Source of the DNA: Craterostigma plantagineum
Lineage: Eukaryota > Streptophyta > Magnoliopsida > Lamiales > Linderniaceae
Assembly (NCBI GenBank): GCA_027422505.1
Contig: JAPQWV010000657.1
Coordinates: forward strand, 124,001-188,000
Direction: 5' to 3'
Length of the DNA: 64,000 nucleotides
Numbering within the stretch: position 1 is the stretch's first letter; each line of letters begins with the position of its first letter. This document shows positions 35,001 through 47,154 of the stretch, piece after piece. The notes below the pieces were generated by a model that saw nothing but the letters and a program-made list of their open reading frames with translations, was not told the origin of the DNA and did no database searches. The translations under genes were made by a program, and so were the position numbers.

Positions 35001-35456
35001 ACTTGTCGACAATTGCAAAGAGGGTCCGCCATGGATGTGGAATCATCGATTGCTGAAAAACGGGACACAAACTCAAGTGATGAGTAGTAACCCATTTTCA
35101 GCATGTCGGCGATCAGCTCATCCTCGGATGCCTCATGTTCATATTCTGGTTGGCTTGGTAAAAAGATTTGCCGAACAAGTTCCCTGGTGATGCTGTCGGT
35201 CTCGTTTGCAATCTGGGCCTCATAGTAGGTCATGTTATCCTGAGCTATCTTGGTCTTCATTGTCCCCCAAATTGTTGGAGATAGACTGTAGGGACTCGGA
35301 CTGAAGCCGAGAAACCGTATCCAAGATGGTGGTTTCTCAGAATGGATGGAATGATTGGGTCTCGACACTTGAAGGTGCTCAGGTCGAGCCGATAGTTGTT
35401 GCTCTTATTGGTATCCATTTTGAGGTTGGGTGGACTAGATCCGCCGGTGTCGTCAT
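32052..35456 (-). pseudogene. Third ORF (ORF3) of Sirevirus B, about 1,100 codons, decayed
   Basis: A start at 35,456 (MTTPADLVHPTSKMDTNKS) or 35,418 is followed by RDPIIPSILRNHHLG and TVYLQQFWGTM, matching A. The N-terminal domain continues with PSQPEYEHEASEDELIADML, PHPWRTLFAIVDKCFSPKH and FRKNYDYAKLI. An acidic, Pro/Gln-rich part follows (34,450-34,560), then STDKGKAPLVEQ (about 33,735) and a basic Arg/Gly stretch with KRPRTKSP (about 33,410) that could be a nuclear signal. The C-terminal domain has QYKKHLRAQKA, MALESHMSKVN, FGEGYIFLEPQPAITYL and SEAAKFSDGTMQIF. It ends EPPPPPRSKKK, stop at 32,052. Frameshifts and stops are frequent. Length, order and blocks match A over the whole ORF. Confidence 0.65.
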
Positions 35457-37017
35457 TCCTTTTTTTTAATTGGACATCGTGAATTCCTGTCTAAACTGCA
35501 CAACGAGATAAACAGAATAACAAGGCATGTAATGCTGTGGTGTCTTGATTAATTATGGGATTTTAATTGATAAAATGTGTTAATAAAGATCTCGGCCCGC
35601 TACTGTTTGGCCCAACAGTAGTTTGAAGAAGGTTCAAGAAATTTTGCTACGTACGGTTCACGAATTAGTTTTAAGTTTTGTTTATTCAGTTCGCAAATAA
35701 ACTTGGTCAATGTAAAAATCGACTTCGCGGCTCGCAAATTTCAGCTTCGCAGATTCTGAGATTCATGAACAACGTCGCAGATTATCGGCCCAAACTGTGC
35801 AGCTCAACAATGTTTGAAAAAATTGAAAAATATGCTAAGTATGATTTGCGAATTAGTTCGCGAGTTGACTTGGTCATTCATGAAGCTTGACTGCTCAATT
35901 CGAGAATTGCAGCTTCGCGAACTCTGAGATTCGCGAATGACTGATTTGGTTATTTTGCGAGTTTGACTCATTGACCACTAAACTTTGCGAATTGGTTAAA
36001 ATTGTGAAAAATAGTTTCGCGAATTTGACACAGTCAACGAACGATGGAATTTGCCAAAAACACAATGGGATTCGCAAAAGAGTTTTGACAGATCAAAAAG
36101 TCCTTTTCAAAGAGAAATCTTTTTAAACCATTTCGCGAACCCTAAAAAATGAAATAGAGTCGAAATCCGATTTTAGAAAATGATAACTTCTTTTCAGTAA
36201 AAATCCTAAAATTTACGACTCGTTTTATCATAAAACAGAGTAATTTCTCCTGGATTCAAACGCAAAGAACCTGTTCTTTGAAGAATTGAACCTGCAAATA
36301 CTCAAACACAACAGAAAAAGGTAAAATCGATTAGTTCCGTACCACAGAGAGGTTCGTGTGAGTGTGGGGATGATTTTGACAAGTTTTGAAGGATTATGGA
36401 GTGTGATTCTTGAGATGAGAGCAATGATTTGAGAGAGTGAGAGGGTTTGCGGGTTTGGAGTTCGTGTAATAAGGATTTGGGAATTTGAGAATTTCGCGAA
36501 TTAGTTTAAAATAGGTTTTGCGGGTCGAATATTGAAAGAACTTGGGCCATGAAACTGTCAGGGTAAGGCCCACATATAATTCGCGAATGCAATTAGAGTG
36601 GTATTTTGCGAATTAGATCTGTTAATTCGCGAACCAATTTTTGCGAACCTTTGGAGAGGATTCGCGGATTGAGATCGAGTTCGCGAAAAAGAAGTTTTAA
36701 ACGGAGGTGTTGACGAGTCAAATTTCATCGGATTCGCGAAGTATGCGTAAGCTGAATTCGCAAACTAATCGAAAAACTGATTTGCGAAGTAAATAAAGAT
36801 TTTGACGACTCCAACTTGAAGACTTCGCAAAATGGATGAAAGGCAGAATTCGCGAGTAAAGATGAGGAAATACTAATATGATGTGTTAGATTTCAAGTGA
36901 TTTTATGACACAAAAATTTAGCAATTTGACCCGATCAAACACTATAATAAATATCAAATCGTTGAGCTTTTCAAGATCGATTTAATCGTAAGATAAATTT
37001 GACAAACGACGAGGAAA
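35457..37017. repeat. Pre-ORF3 leader of Sirevirus B with iterated TTCGCGAA motif
   Basis: About 1.55 kb in which ttcgcgaa or one-base variants (attcgcaaa, tttgcgaat) recur more than 25 times, densest at 35,690-36,070 and 36,490-36,860. Its - strand 3' end carries acceptor-like sites, ttatctcgttgtgcag (ends 35,496) and tttagacag (ends 35,487), before ORF3. No ORF is convincing. Confidence 0.65.
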
Positions 37018-37022
37018 ACATC
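37018..37022. other. Target-site duplication, left copy (acatc)
   Basis: ACATC occurs here and at 46,974-46,978, immediately outside the two gypsy LTRs. The pre-insertion sequence was inside Sirevirus B, about 90 bp upstream of its antisense promoter. Confidence 0.9.
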
Positions 37023-39651
37023 TGTAATACCCCTAAAATTATAATACGGGATTTCGATGTAATTAATGTAGTTTTTAAATTAAGACCGGGATAGCGTAAT
37101 GGAAGTTGTGGAACGAACATATAGATTTTTTTATAGTTTCAAATTAATTAAACTATATCTGAAAATAATGATATAAACACCAACAATACTAGGGCTATGA
37201 TTGATAAATAATACTATAGAAACTCGTGATATTGGGCTTTGTTAATACGTGATTAAGGCCCAAAGTTTGCAAAAGATAAATATTAGAAATGAAGTTACTT
37301 CAACTTGAAGGAAATGGCATGACCTACTAGTCCTATCAACACAATTATCAAAGTCTTAATACATATCCAATATGAGTTGCGATCAGTAATAAGGAAAGTG
37401 CTCACATTAGCAAAGACGAATAACAAGGATAGCAACAGGAGAACTTGCGACTAAGACAACTAACAAATCCCAAGAGTTTCGAGGAAAGGTATGCAAAATC
37501 TCCTACACGTTGCATACTTAGTATAGTTTCAGCAATTATATGATGCTTTTATGATTAGGAAGGTTTTCTAAATACTTCAAATACTGAAACACTCAAAGTT
37601 TCGAATTTTAATTTGCTTTCAAGTACTATTTATGTGAACCTATAAATCTTTATGTCTAGGAAACTTGTAAGGAGTAGATGATTAGAGTAAAACCCTAATT
37701 TGACAGATAGATTAGTGGGCGGTGATGATAGGAAATTGAATGAGTTCCAAACATGCGATGAGTCTATAGAATTTATTCAATTCGCTAGAAATTTTGACTC
37801 TAGGGTGTACCATTTTCTTAAATGCTGTTTTAGGGTTTTCTCTCTCGTAAGTAAGTCTCGACATTTGTATAATTTCGAGATTGGAGTTTGCAACCAATAA
37901 TCTCGACAATTAATAAGTAAAATCTCGACAAGATTAAAAAATTTGATAGATTTCGAGATAGTAATAGGAAGATGTCGATATATATAATAACTAGATTTTG
38001 AGGTGTATCATATAATGATTTAGAGAATATGTCGATAATGGGAAGCTCTCGACATTTATAAGGTCTCGAAATATACATGTTGCAATGTGTAGAAGAGTTC
38101 TCGACATTCTATAAGGTTTCGACATTTTCAAGGAATAGATCTCGACATTTATATTAGAAGGTCCCGACATTGTATGGAAAAGACTTCGATATTTATAAGG
38201 TCTCGATATTTATATGTCTCGACATTTATAGATATCGAGAGGTAATGGATCTCGATATATGATAAACAATGAGCTCGACAAAGTTCTCAATATTTATAGG
38301 ATTTCGAGATGTCTAATAGCTTTCGACATTAGTATGATTTCTATAAAAGATCTCGAGAGGTGTTGATAATAATAATAGTAGTAAAGAGCTCGACATTGTA
38401 TGGAAAAGATTTCGACACTGTTTAAAGATTTCGACACTTAACATAATCTCAGTAGTTTAAAACTATTCTACACTTAATAAATTTTCGGTATTTTAGAATT
38501 TGCTATTTCTAGGGTTTTTGATATTTTAGGGTTTATTTATTTTTAGGAATTTCATTATTTTTAGGTTTTCATTATTCTAGGGTTTTGATAATTCTAGTAT
38601 TCTCGAAATTTATATGACTTAGTAAATATATTAATATGAAAATATTTATTATATTCAGAGGATCGATATATAGGACTACACCGGATTTCCTATTTGATTA
38701 TAGCGGGAGGACAGGTAGGTGGATCATCCATGTACAATACGTAAACACAATTATGTGCTTTCATGTGATTATGTGATTTACATGAGTTATGTGATTTATA
38801 TGTTTTACGTACGTTTTATATATAAATCGTGTTTTTATGATACTTTTATATGCATGGCACGCGCATATCACGTTAGGGCGAGAAATGGTTATACCACGAT
38901 GTGACGATAGGATCTGAGATATTGACGTACGGGGTAGAATGAGACGTTTGTGATTGGCGACTCTTAGAGGAGTCGAGGTTGGGCTCACTGGACACCTGGC
39001 GGAGACAGACGTGATCGATCTGTCTACTCGGACGTGATTGATTCGAGGTGCATACCGCCGGATGGGATTTTTGATTTGTGCGGGAGATATACGACCTGAT
39101 AGGAGGACATTGACGTGATCGATCAGTGCACTACCGGCGTAGCTCGCCGCGAAACTTGGGGGTGGCCTCCCAGTAGTCTATTGCACGTGGAGGTGTCGAG
39201 CCTAACCTAGGGCCCTGTATTGTGTGAAATAGGAATGTGGGAAAAGAAAGAGTGTGCATTATATCATGTTGTGAGAAATTGGGGTCGGGGTTGAGTGCAC
39301 ACCTGCATACACGCATGTTTATTCACCTACTGGGCGAATCGCTCAGTGTTTACGTGCTGTAGGTACTGAGTCTGACGCCGGTACGCGTCAGGACTGAGGC
39401 GGCTGGTGGCGGTGCTCCACGGACTTTTGAGGGCAGGGCTGTACATGGATGAAGACTTGTGGAGCGGCGTTAGGGCTTTTTGTTCTTCTGATATTTTTTG
39501 GGCTTCGGCCCGTGTACAGAGATGACAATGTAGACGTATGTTTATAGTAGTATATATTATTTTAGGAAAAATGTTTAATTAGACGGGCCTTCCGCAGCTT
39601 ACGTTGCGAAAATCCGCCACTAATCGTAGTTAGAGAAGTCGGGTCGCCACA
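37023..39651 (+). repeat. 5' LTR of Ty3/gypsy chromovirus
   Basis: 2,629 bp, starts TGTAATACCCC and ends GGGTCGCCACA. It is nearly the same as 44,298-46,973 (a few percent difference by eye). It contains an island (37,855-38,420) of many TCTCGACATTT and TCGATATTTATA motifs. It lacks about 51 bp present in the other LTR after gatgatta (about 37,683). Small open frames inside it (for example 37,700-37,900) recur in the other LTR only because the LTRs are copies. Confidence 0.93.
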
Positions 39652-39653
39652 TG

Positions 39654-39665
39654 TGGTATCAGAGC
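39654..39665 (+). other. Primer-binding site of the gypsy element (initiator Met tRNA)
   Basis: TGGTATCAGAGC, complementary to the 3' end of plant initiator methionine tRNA, two bases after the LTR. Confidence 0.9.
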
Positions 39666-39812
39666 TTAGGCTTCAGATTCTGAAGACTGCCAATGTACTG
39701 CCGCTCAAAAGTCTGGAGAACCATCCTGGCCTGTAAGTTTAAGGACTGATTTTGTGATTACGTGTTATTTGATATATGTGCTTTCTGTGAATAATTGTAG
39801 AAATAGTGAAAA

Positions 39813-40870
39813 ATGCCGAGGACACGTAGAGAACTTGGCGAAACTAGTCGTAGGGCGGGTTCCGAATCCCCACCGAATGAGGACCGCTCTACCATCCATC
39901 AATTAACCTATCTGATCCGATGACAGTCAGATCAGATTAACGACCTAGTCCACCGTCAAAATTCCTCGGAGCGTCATTCATCCCCAGGCCCAGAACGTGC
40001 TGAAGCGGCCGGGGAGAGGTTCCGAAGATTAAATCCCCCTACCTTCGAGGAAGCCGCTGATCCTACCTATGCGGAGGATTGGCTTAGAACCATCGAGAAT
40101 ATGTTTCGCGTTAGCCACCTACCCGATACTGAAAAGCTGACATGTGCCACCTTCATGTTACGTGGGAACGCGGGCTACTGGTGGGACACCATTCAGGTGC
40201 TCGAGGATCCCACTACAATGACTTGGGATAGATTCAAAACGCTCTTTCGGGGCAAGTACTTTACTGCGCCAGATCCAGCGCAGAAGCTGAACGAGTTTAT
40301 CAATCTGAAACAAGGAGGGATGTCTGTAGCAGACTACATCCGCAAATTCGAGCAGTTGTCCAGGTTTGCGCCACATATCGTGGCCACTGACGAACTAAAG
40401 ATAGAACGTTTCTTGGAGGGTCTCAAACCCGAGATCTTCCGGAGCGTAAGTATGTAAGATACGGAAGGGAAGACTTATGCCCGTATCGCTGAACGAGCAA
40501 TCCTAGCTGAGCAGGCGGAGGCTAGAGTTACAAAGCTCAGGACGCAAAGCGAAGAGCAGAAGGGCAACAAGGAGGAGGGAATCAGAAACGCCCGTTCTTT
40601 GGCAAGAATCTGAATAATCGTGGGAATCAACCAAGCCAGCAAAACTGGAGACCGAGGCCAAACCAAGGACTAGCTAATATTTCAAACCGACCGACAAACA
40701 CTGTACCTCAGTGTCGACAGTGTGGGCGCTACCACTACGGAGTATGCCATGGGACAAGACCAAACCCAACTCCCCAGTGTTTTCGGTGTGGAAAAATTGG
40801 CCACTATGCCAGGGTCTGTAACGAGAAAACACCGCAAGCTCCAAATCAACCTTTAATCCGACCTCCACCG
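39813..40870 (+). pseudogene. gag: Gypsy gag (retrotransposon gag plus zinc knuckles), broken
   Basis: ATG at 39,813 (MPRTRRELGETSRRAG). A stop follows after LTYLIR (39,922). The capsid-like part has PTFEEAADPTYAEDWL, TFMLRGNAGYWWDT, WDRFKTLFRGKYF and GMSVADYIRKFEQLSRFAPH (40,060-40,380). A stop after RSVSM (40,455) is followed by AERAILAEQAEAR and then, after a frameshift, two CX2C zinc knuckles: CRQCGRYHYGVCHG and CFRCGKIGHYARVC (40,710-40,820). The gene coats the RNA and builds the particle in intact relatives. Confidence 0.85.
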
Positions 40871-43345
40871 GTGCCAGCACGAGTTTTTACTCTGACTAAT
40901 GAGGAGGCCGAAGCGAATCCTTCTGTAGTAACGGGTACGTTAACTATCTATGACGTGCCCACTTCTGTGTTAATTGACTCTGGGGCCACACATTCATTTG
41001 TGTCGGCCAAATATGTGGAAAAGGTGGGAGTTTCTCCTATCTTATCTGAGTGCAATTACATAGTTACCCTACCACACGGTGATCCGGCACGCACTAACCA
41101 AGTGCTGGGAGGATGTTCTGTGAACAATGAGGGTAGAGATCTGAGCGTCGACCTGATTGTGATCCCAATGAACGACTATGATGTTATTTTTGGGATGGAT
41201 TGGCTTTCCAGATACGGAGCCATCATAGATTGCAACAAGAAGGTCGTAAAATTTCAACTGCCCGAAGAAGAGGTGTTCACTTTTTCGGGAAAAACTACTC
41301 TGAATCGTATTTCACAAATCTCTGCGTTGAAGGCTCAACGACTATTGAGATCCGGTTGTGAGTCTTATCTCGTATATGCAGTAAACGCAGAGGAGTTACC
41401 TCAGCCAGAACTAAAGGACGTACCGATAGTCAATGAATATGCCGATGTATTTCCCGATGATCTCCTGGGGTTACCCCTGATCGAGACATACAGTTCACGA
41501 TAGATCTGATCTCGGGGTCTGCCCCAATCTCAAAAGCCCCTCACCGTTTAGCGCCAAATGAGTTAAAGGAGTTGAAGGAACAGCTGGAGGACCTACTATC
41601 TAAAGGGTTTATCCAGCCGAGTTTTTCACCGTGGGGCGCGACCGTTCTTTTTGTGCGAAAGAAGGATGGGTCAATGCGACTGTGCATCGACTACCGAGAG
41701 TTAAATAAGATCACGATTAAGAATAAATATCCCCTGCCAAGGATTGATGATTTATTCGACCAGCTACAAGGAGCGACGGTATTCTCGAAAATTGACCTCC
41801 GTTCGGGATACCATCAGTTAAAGATCAGGGAGGTAGATGTTCCTAAAACGGCATTCAGTACGAGGTACGGCCATTACGAGTTTTTTGTCATGCCTTTTGG
41901 ACTGACAAATGCCCCAGCTGCTTTTATGGACATGATGAATCGAGTCTTTAAAGACTATCTCGATCGTTTTGTAATCGTCTTTATTGACGATATCCTGATC
42001 TTTTCTAAGACGAAGGAGGAACACGAGAATCACTTACGAATCGTCTTAGGAATCCTGCAAGAGAAACAGCTCTATGCCAAATTCAAGAAATGCGAATTTT
42101 GGCTTGAGCAAGTAGCCTTCTTAGGACACGTGATTTCTGGGAATGGAATCTCTGTGGACCCGAGTAAGATTGAGGCCGTAAACAATTGGCCAAGACCGAC
42201 TACTCCGACCGAGGTCCGAAGTTTCCTAGGACTTGCGGGGTACTACCGTAAGTTTGTAGCTGACTTCTCAAGCATTGCCTCGACTCTGACGAACTTGACC
42301 AGGAAGAACGTACCTTTCAAGTGGTCTGAAGCTTGCGAACAAAGTTTCCAGGAGCTGAAAAAACGACTCACTTCTGCTCCAATTTTGACAATACCATCGG
42401 GAACTGGAGGATTCAGAGTCTATAGTGATGCCTCGAAGAATGGCCTCGGATGTGTGCTAATGCAAAATGGAAACGTAATCGTCTACGCGTCAAGACAGTT
42501 GAAAGAATATGAGAAGAACTATCCGACCCACGACCTAGAACTTGCAGCAGTCGTGTTTGCCTTAAAGATATGGCGACACTATCTCTATGGAGAAATGTGT
42601 GAAATTTTCACAGACCATAAGAGTCCGAAATATTTCTTCACCCAGAAAGAGCTGAATATGAGACAGCGACGATGGCTGGAGCTCGTAAAAGACTACGACT
42701 GCGTTATCAATTATCATCCGGGCAAAACAAACGTAGTCGCAGACGCGCTCAGTCGAAAGGCGATAAACACAGAGTTGCACCGACTTGGAGTAGAAGTGGT
42801 TGACTTAGGCGAAGTTGAAGCGAGACTAGCAACGTTGACTCTACAACCTACGTTGCTAGAACGAATCAGAGAAGCACAAGAAAAGGACGAATGTTACCTG
42901 AAGGCGAAAGATGCGCTGCCTGAGGACTTCAAAGTTCGAGAAGATGGAATCTTACTATACAAGAATCGACTATACATACCCAGTGATGAAGAGTTACAGC
43001 GGACAATAATGACAGAAGCGCACGCAACAATGTACTCCGTGCACCCGGGCGCGACCAAGATGTACCAAGACTTACGAATCACGTATTGGTGGCCGGGAAT
43101 GAAGAAGGATATCGCGATGTTCGTAAGTAGATGTATGATGTGCCAACTAATCAAAGCGGAACACCAGCGACCAGCTGGAATTCTACAGCCCTTACCGATA
43201 CCCGAATGGAAGTGGGATCACATCACTATGGATTTCGTCGTTGGTTTACCAAAGACGACGAAAGGCCATGATGCTATCTGGGTGGTGGTAGACCGCATGA
43301 CAAAATCAGCCCATTTGATTCCTGTCAGCTCTACTTTTCCATGGA
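40871..43345 (+). pseudogene. pol: Gypsy pol: protease, reverse transcriptase, RNase H, integrase N-part
   Basis: Protease VLIDSGATHSFVSAKY (about 40,970) with DSG intact. A missing base near 41,477 shifts the frame before the RT. The next frame, open to 43,605, gives [50 protein letters not shown] and [15 protein letters not shown] (FIDD in place of the usual YxDD, both Asp present). RNase H has [25 protein letters not shown] and [10 protein letters not shown]. The integrase zinc region [19 protein letters not shown] and MCQ and the first core strand [17 protein letters not shown] follow. The frame leaves integrase at about 43,340. Confidence 0.9.
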
Positions 43346-44255
43346 AAGATATGCTGAATTATACATTCAGGAAATTGTTCGACTCCATCGAATCCCAATT
43401 TCTATTGTCTCGGATCGACATTCGAGATTTCTATCCAACTTTTGGCAAAGCTTACAGAAAGCGATGGGTACTAAGCTCTCGTTCAGTACTGCATATCATC
43501 CCCAGACCGACGGGCAGTCTGAACGGACGATCCAAACTCTTGAAGGTATGTTACGAGCATGCGTGCTGGACTTCAAGGGAAATTGGAGCAAATATTTGCC
43601 GTTGATCGAATTTTCTTACAACAATAGTTTCCATGCTACAATTGGAATGGCGCCGTACGAAGCACTATACGGGAGCAAATGCCGATCCCCAGTCCATTGG
43701 GACGAAACCGGCGAACGAGCTTTATTAGGACCCGATATGATCCGAGAAACAACAGAAGCAGTCACCAAAATCCGAGAAAGAATGCGAACGGCTCAGAGTC
43801 GACAGAAGAGTTATGCAGATCATCGACGACGACCTTTAGAGTTCGCAGAAAATGACCAAGTATTTCTAAAGATTTCCCCGATGAAAGGAGTGAAAGGGCA
43901 AGCTAAGTCCCAGATATATAGGCCCATTCAGAATCATCAAACGGGTCGGCGAGGTTGCGTACCAGTTAGAGTTGCCAGCTTCCCTACCACAAGTTCACGA
44001 CGTATTTAACGTATCAACATTACGAAAGTACGTCGAGGACCCGAGCCATGTTATTCAGAGCGAGCTTCTTTATCAGCAGCTCAAGCCTGGCTTGAGTTAC
44101 GAAGAGAAGCCTGTAGATATTTTGATGTACGAATCGAAATGACTACGAATAAGATTATTCTGTTGGTTAAGGTTTTGTGGCGAAATCAATCAATTGAGGA
44201 AGCCACGTGGGAGCGTGAGGATGAAATGAGAGTTCGTTATCCCGAGTTATTCTAG
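43341..44255 (+). pseudogene. pol: Gypsy integrase C-part and chromodomain-like end
   Basis: The frame opens at 43,341 with [19 protein letters not shown] and [20 protein letters not shown], completing the catalytic D,D35E set with the core strand upstream. GMAPYEALYGSKCRSP follows. Near 43,895 a small deletion between KGVKG and GKLSPRY shifts the frame; the continuation is YIGPFRIIKRVGEVAYQLEL and VSTLRKYVEDPSHV. The end, LVKVLWRNQSIEEATWEREDE then YPELF and stop (44,253), is the C-terminal half of a chromodomain. Long LTRs plus this end point to a Tekay/Del-type chromovirus. Confidence 0.85.
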
Positions 44256-44285
44256 TCGGCGTAATTTCGGGGACGAAATTCTTTT

Positions 44286-44297
44286 AAGGGGGGAGGA
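44286..44297 (+). other. Polypurine tract of the gypsy element
   Basis: AAGGGGGGAGGA sits directly before the 3' LTR start TGTAATA. Confidence 0.9.
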
Positions 44298-46973
44298 TGT
44301 AATACCCCTAAAATTATAATACGGGATTTCGATGTAATTAATGTAGTTTTTAAATTAAGACCGGGATAGCGTAATGGAAGTTGTGGAACGAACATATAGA
44401 TTTTTTATAGTTTCAAATTAATTAAACTATATCTGAAAATAATGATATAAACACCAACAATACCAGGGCTATGATTGATAAATAATATAATAGAAACTCG
44501 TGATATTGGGCTTTGTTAATACGTGATTAAGGCCCAAAGTTTGCAAAAGATAAATATTAGAAATGAAGTTACTTCAACTTGAAGGAAATGGCGTGACCTG
44601 CTAGTCCTATCAACACAATTACCAAAGTCTTAATACATATCCAATATGAGTTGAGATCAGTAATAAGGAAAGAGCTCATATTAGCAAAGACGAATAACAA
44701 GGATAGCAACAGGAGAACTTGAGACTAAGACAACTAACAAATCCCAAGAGTTTCGAGGAAAGGTATGCAAAATCTCCTACACGTTGCATACTTAGTATAG
44801 TTTCAGCAATTATATGATGCTTTTATGATTAGGAAGGTTTTCTAAATACTTCAAATACTGAAACACTAAAAGTTTCGAATTTTAATTTGCTTTCAAGTAC
44901 TATTTACATGAACCTATAAATCTTTATGTCTAGGAAACTTGTAAGGAGTAGATGATTATAAAGGATACGATTTTCTGAAATTAGGAAGGAATTTCTAAGA
45001 TAATTAAGAGAGTAAAACCCTAATTTGACAGATAGATTAGTGAGCGGTGATGATAGGAAATTGAATGAGTTCCAAACATGCGATGAGTCTATAGAATTTA
45101 TTCAATTCGCTAGAAATTTTGACTCTAGGGTGTACCATTTTCTTAAATGCTGTTTTAGGGTTTTCTCTCTCGTAAGTAAGTCTCGACATTTGTATAATTT
45201 CGAGATTGGAGTTTGCAACCAATAATCTCGACAATTAATAAGTAAAATCTCGACAAGATTCAAAAATTTTGATAGATTTCGAGATAGTAATAGGAAGATG
45301 TCGATATATATAATAACTAGATTTTGAGGTGTATCATATAATGATTTAGAGAATATGTCGATAATGGGAAGCTCTCGACATTTATAAGGTCTCGAAATAT
45401 ACATGTTGCAATGTGTAGAAGAGTTCTCGACATTCTATAAGGTTTCGACATTTTCAAGGAATAGATCTCGACATTTATATTAGAAGGTCTTGACATTGTA
45501 TGGAAAAGACTTCGATATTTATAAGGTCTCGATATTTATATGTCTCGACATTTATTAGATATCGAGAGGTAATGGATCTCGATATATGATAAACAATGAG
45601 CTCGACAAAGTTCTCAATATTTATAGGATTTCGAGATGTCTAATAGCTTTCGACATTAGTATGATTTCTGTAAAAGATCTCGAGAGGTGTTGATAATAAT
45701 AATAGCAAAGAGCTCGACATTGTATGGAAAAGATTTCGACACTGTTTAAAGATTTCGACACTTAACATAATCTCAGTAGTTTAAAACTATTCTACACTTA
45801 ATAAATTTTCGGTATTTTAGAATTTGCTATTTCTAGGGTTTTTGATATTTTTAGGGTTTATTTATTTTTAGGAATTTCATTATTTTTAGGTTTTCATTAT
45901 TCTAGGGTTTTGATAATTCTAGTATTCTCGAAATTTATATGACTTAGTAAATATATTAATGAAAACATTTATTTTATTCAGAGGATCGATATATAGGGCT
46001 ACACCGGATTTCCTATTTGATTATAGCGGGAGGACAGGTAGGTGGATCATCCATCTATAATACGTAAGCACAATTATGTGCTTTCATGTGATTATGTGAT
46101 TTACATGAGTTATGTGATTTATATGTTTTACGTACGTTTTATATATAAATCGTGTTTTATGATACTTTTATATGCATGGCACGTGCATATCACGTTAGGG
46201 CGAGAAATGGTTATACCACGATGTGATGATAGGATCTGAGATATTGATGTTGGGGTAGAATGAGACGTTTGTGATTGGCGACTCTTAGAGGAGTCGAGGT
46301 TGGGCTCACTGGACACCTGGCGGAGACAGACGTGATCGATCTGTCTACTTGGTCATGATCGATTCGAGGTGCATACCGCCGGATGGGATTTTTGATTTGT
46401 GCGGGAGATATACGACCTGATAGGAGGACATTGACGTGATCGATCAGCACTACTACCGGCGTAGCTCGCCGCGAGACTTGGGGGTGGCCTCCCAGTAGTC
46501 TATTGCGCGCGGAGGTGTCGAGCCTAACCTAGGACCCTGTATTGTGTGAAATAGGAATGTGGGAAAAGAAAGAGTGTGCATTATATCATGTTGTGAGAAA
46601 TTGGGGTCGGGGTTGAGTGCACACCTGCATACACGCATGTTTATTCACCTACTGGGCGAATCGCTCAGTGTTTACGTGTTGTAGTTACTCAGTCTGACGC
46701 CGGTACGCGTCAGGACTGAGGCGGCTGGTGGCGGTGCTTCATGGACTTTTGAGGGCAGGTCGGTACATGGATGAAGACCTGTGGAGCGGCGTTAGGGCTT
46801 TTTGTTCTTCTGAGATTTTTGGGGCTTCGGCCCGTGTACAGAGATGACAATGTAGACGTATGTTTATTGTAGTATATATTATTTTGGGAAAAAGTTTTAA
46901 TTAGGCGGGCCTTCCGCAGCTTACGTTGCGGAAATCCGCCACTAATCGTAGTTAGAGAAGTCGGGTCGTCACA
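44298..46973 (+). repeat. 3' LTR of Ty3/gypsy chromovirus
   Basis: 2,676 bp, TGTAATACCCC to GGGTCGTCACA, followed by the ACATC duplication. Compared with the 5' LTR it holds about 51 extra bases at about 44,957-45,008 (tataaaggatacg to taattaagag). The TCTCGACATTT island is at 45,180-45,760. Confidence 0.93.
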
Positions 46974-46978
46974 ACATC
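46974..46978. other. Target-site duplication, right copy (acatc)
   Basis: Identical to 37,018-37,022. A perfect duplication confirms a simple insertion. Confidence 0.9.
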
Positions 46979-47154
46979 GCTTTCTCTCGCGGCGCTAAAC
47001 CCCCAAGTCAAATTTTCGTCTGTGTTTTGTCGGGACAATAATGACATTTTTGTTCAAATTGTGCCTCTAAATGGACATGGCTCGAATCAAGACCATATAC
47101 TTTAAGTACACGGATTACTTAACTTTCAGATTTTCAGCTTTCTCCCTCACATAG

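Noticed and set aside
37700..37900. 66-codon ORF on + and 65-codon ORF on - in the gypsy LTR, also at 45,025-45,234
   Set aside because: Conserved only because the two LTRs are copies; nothing suggests coding.
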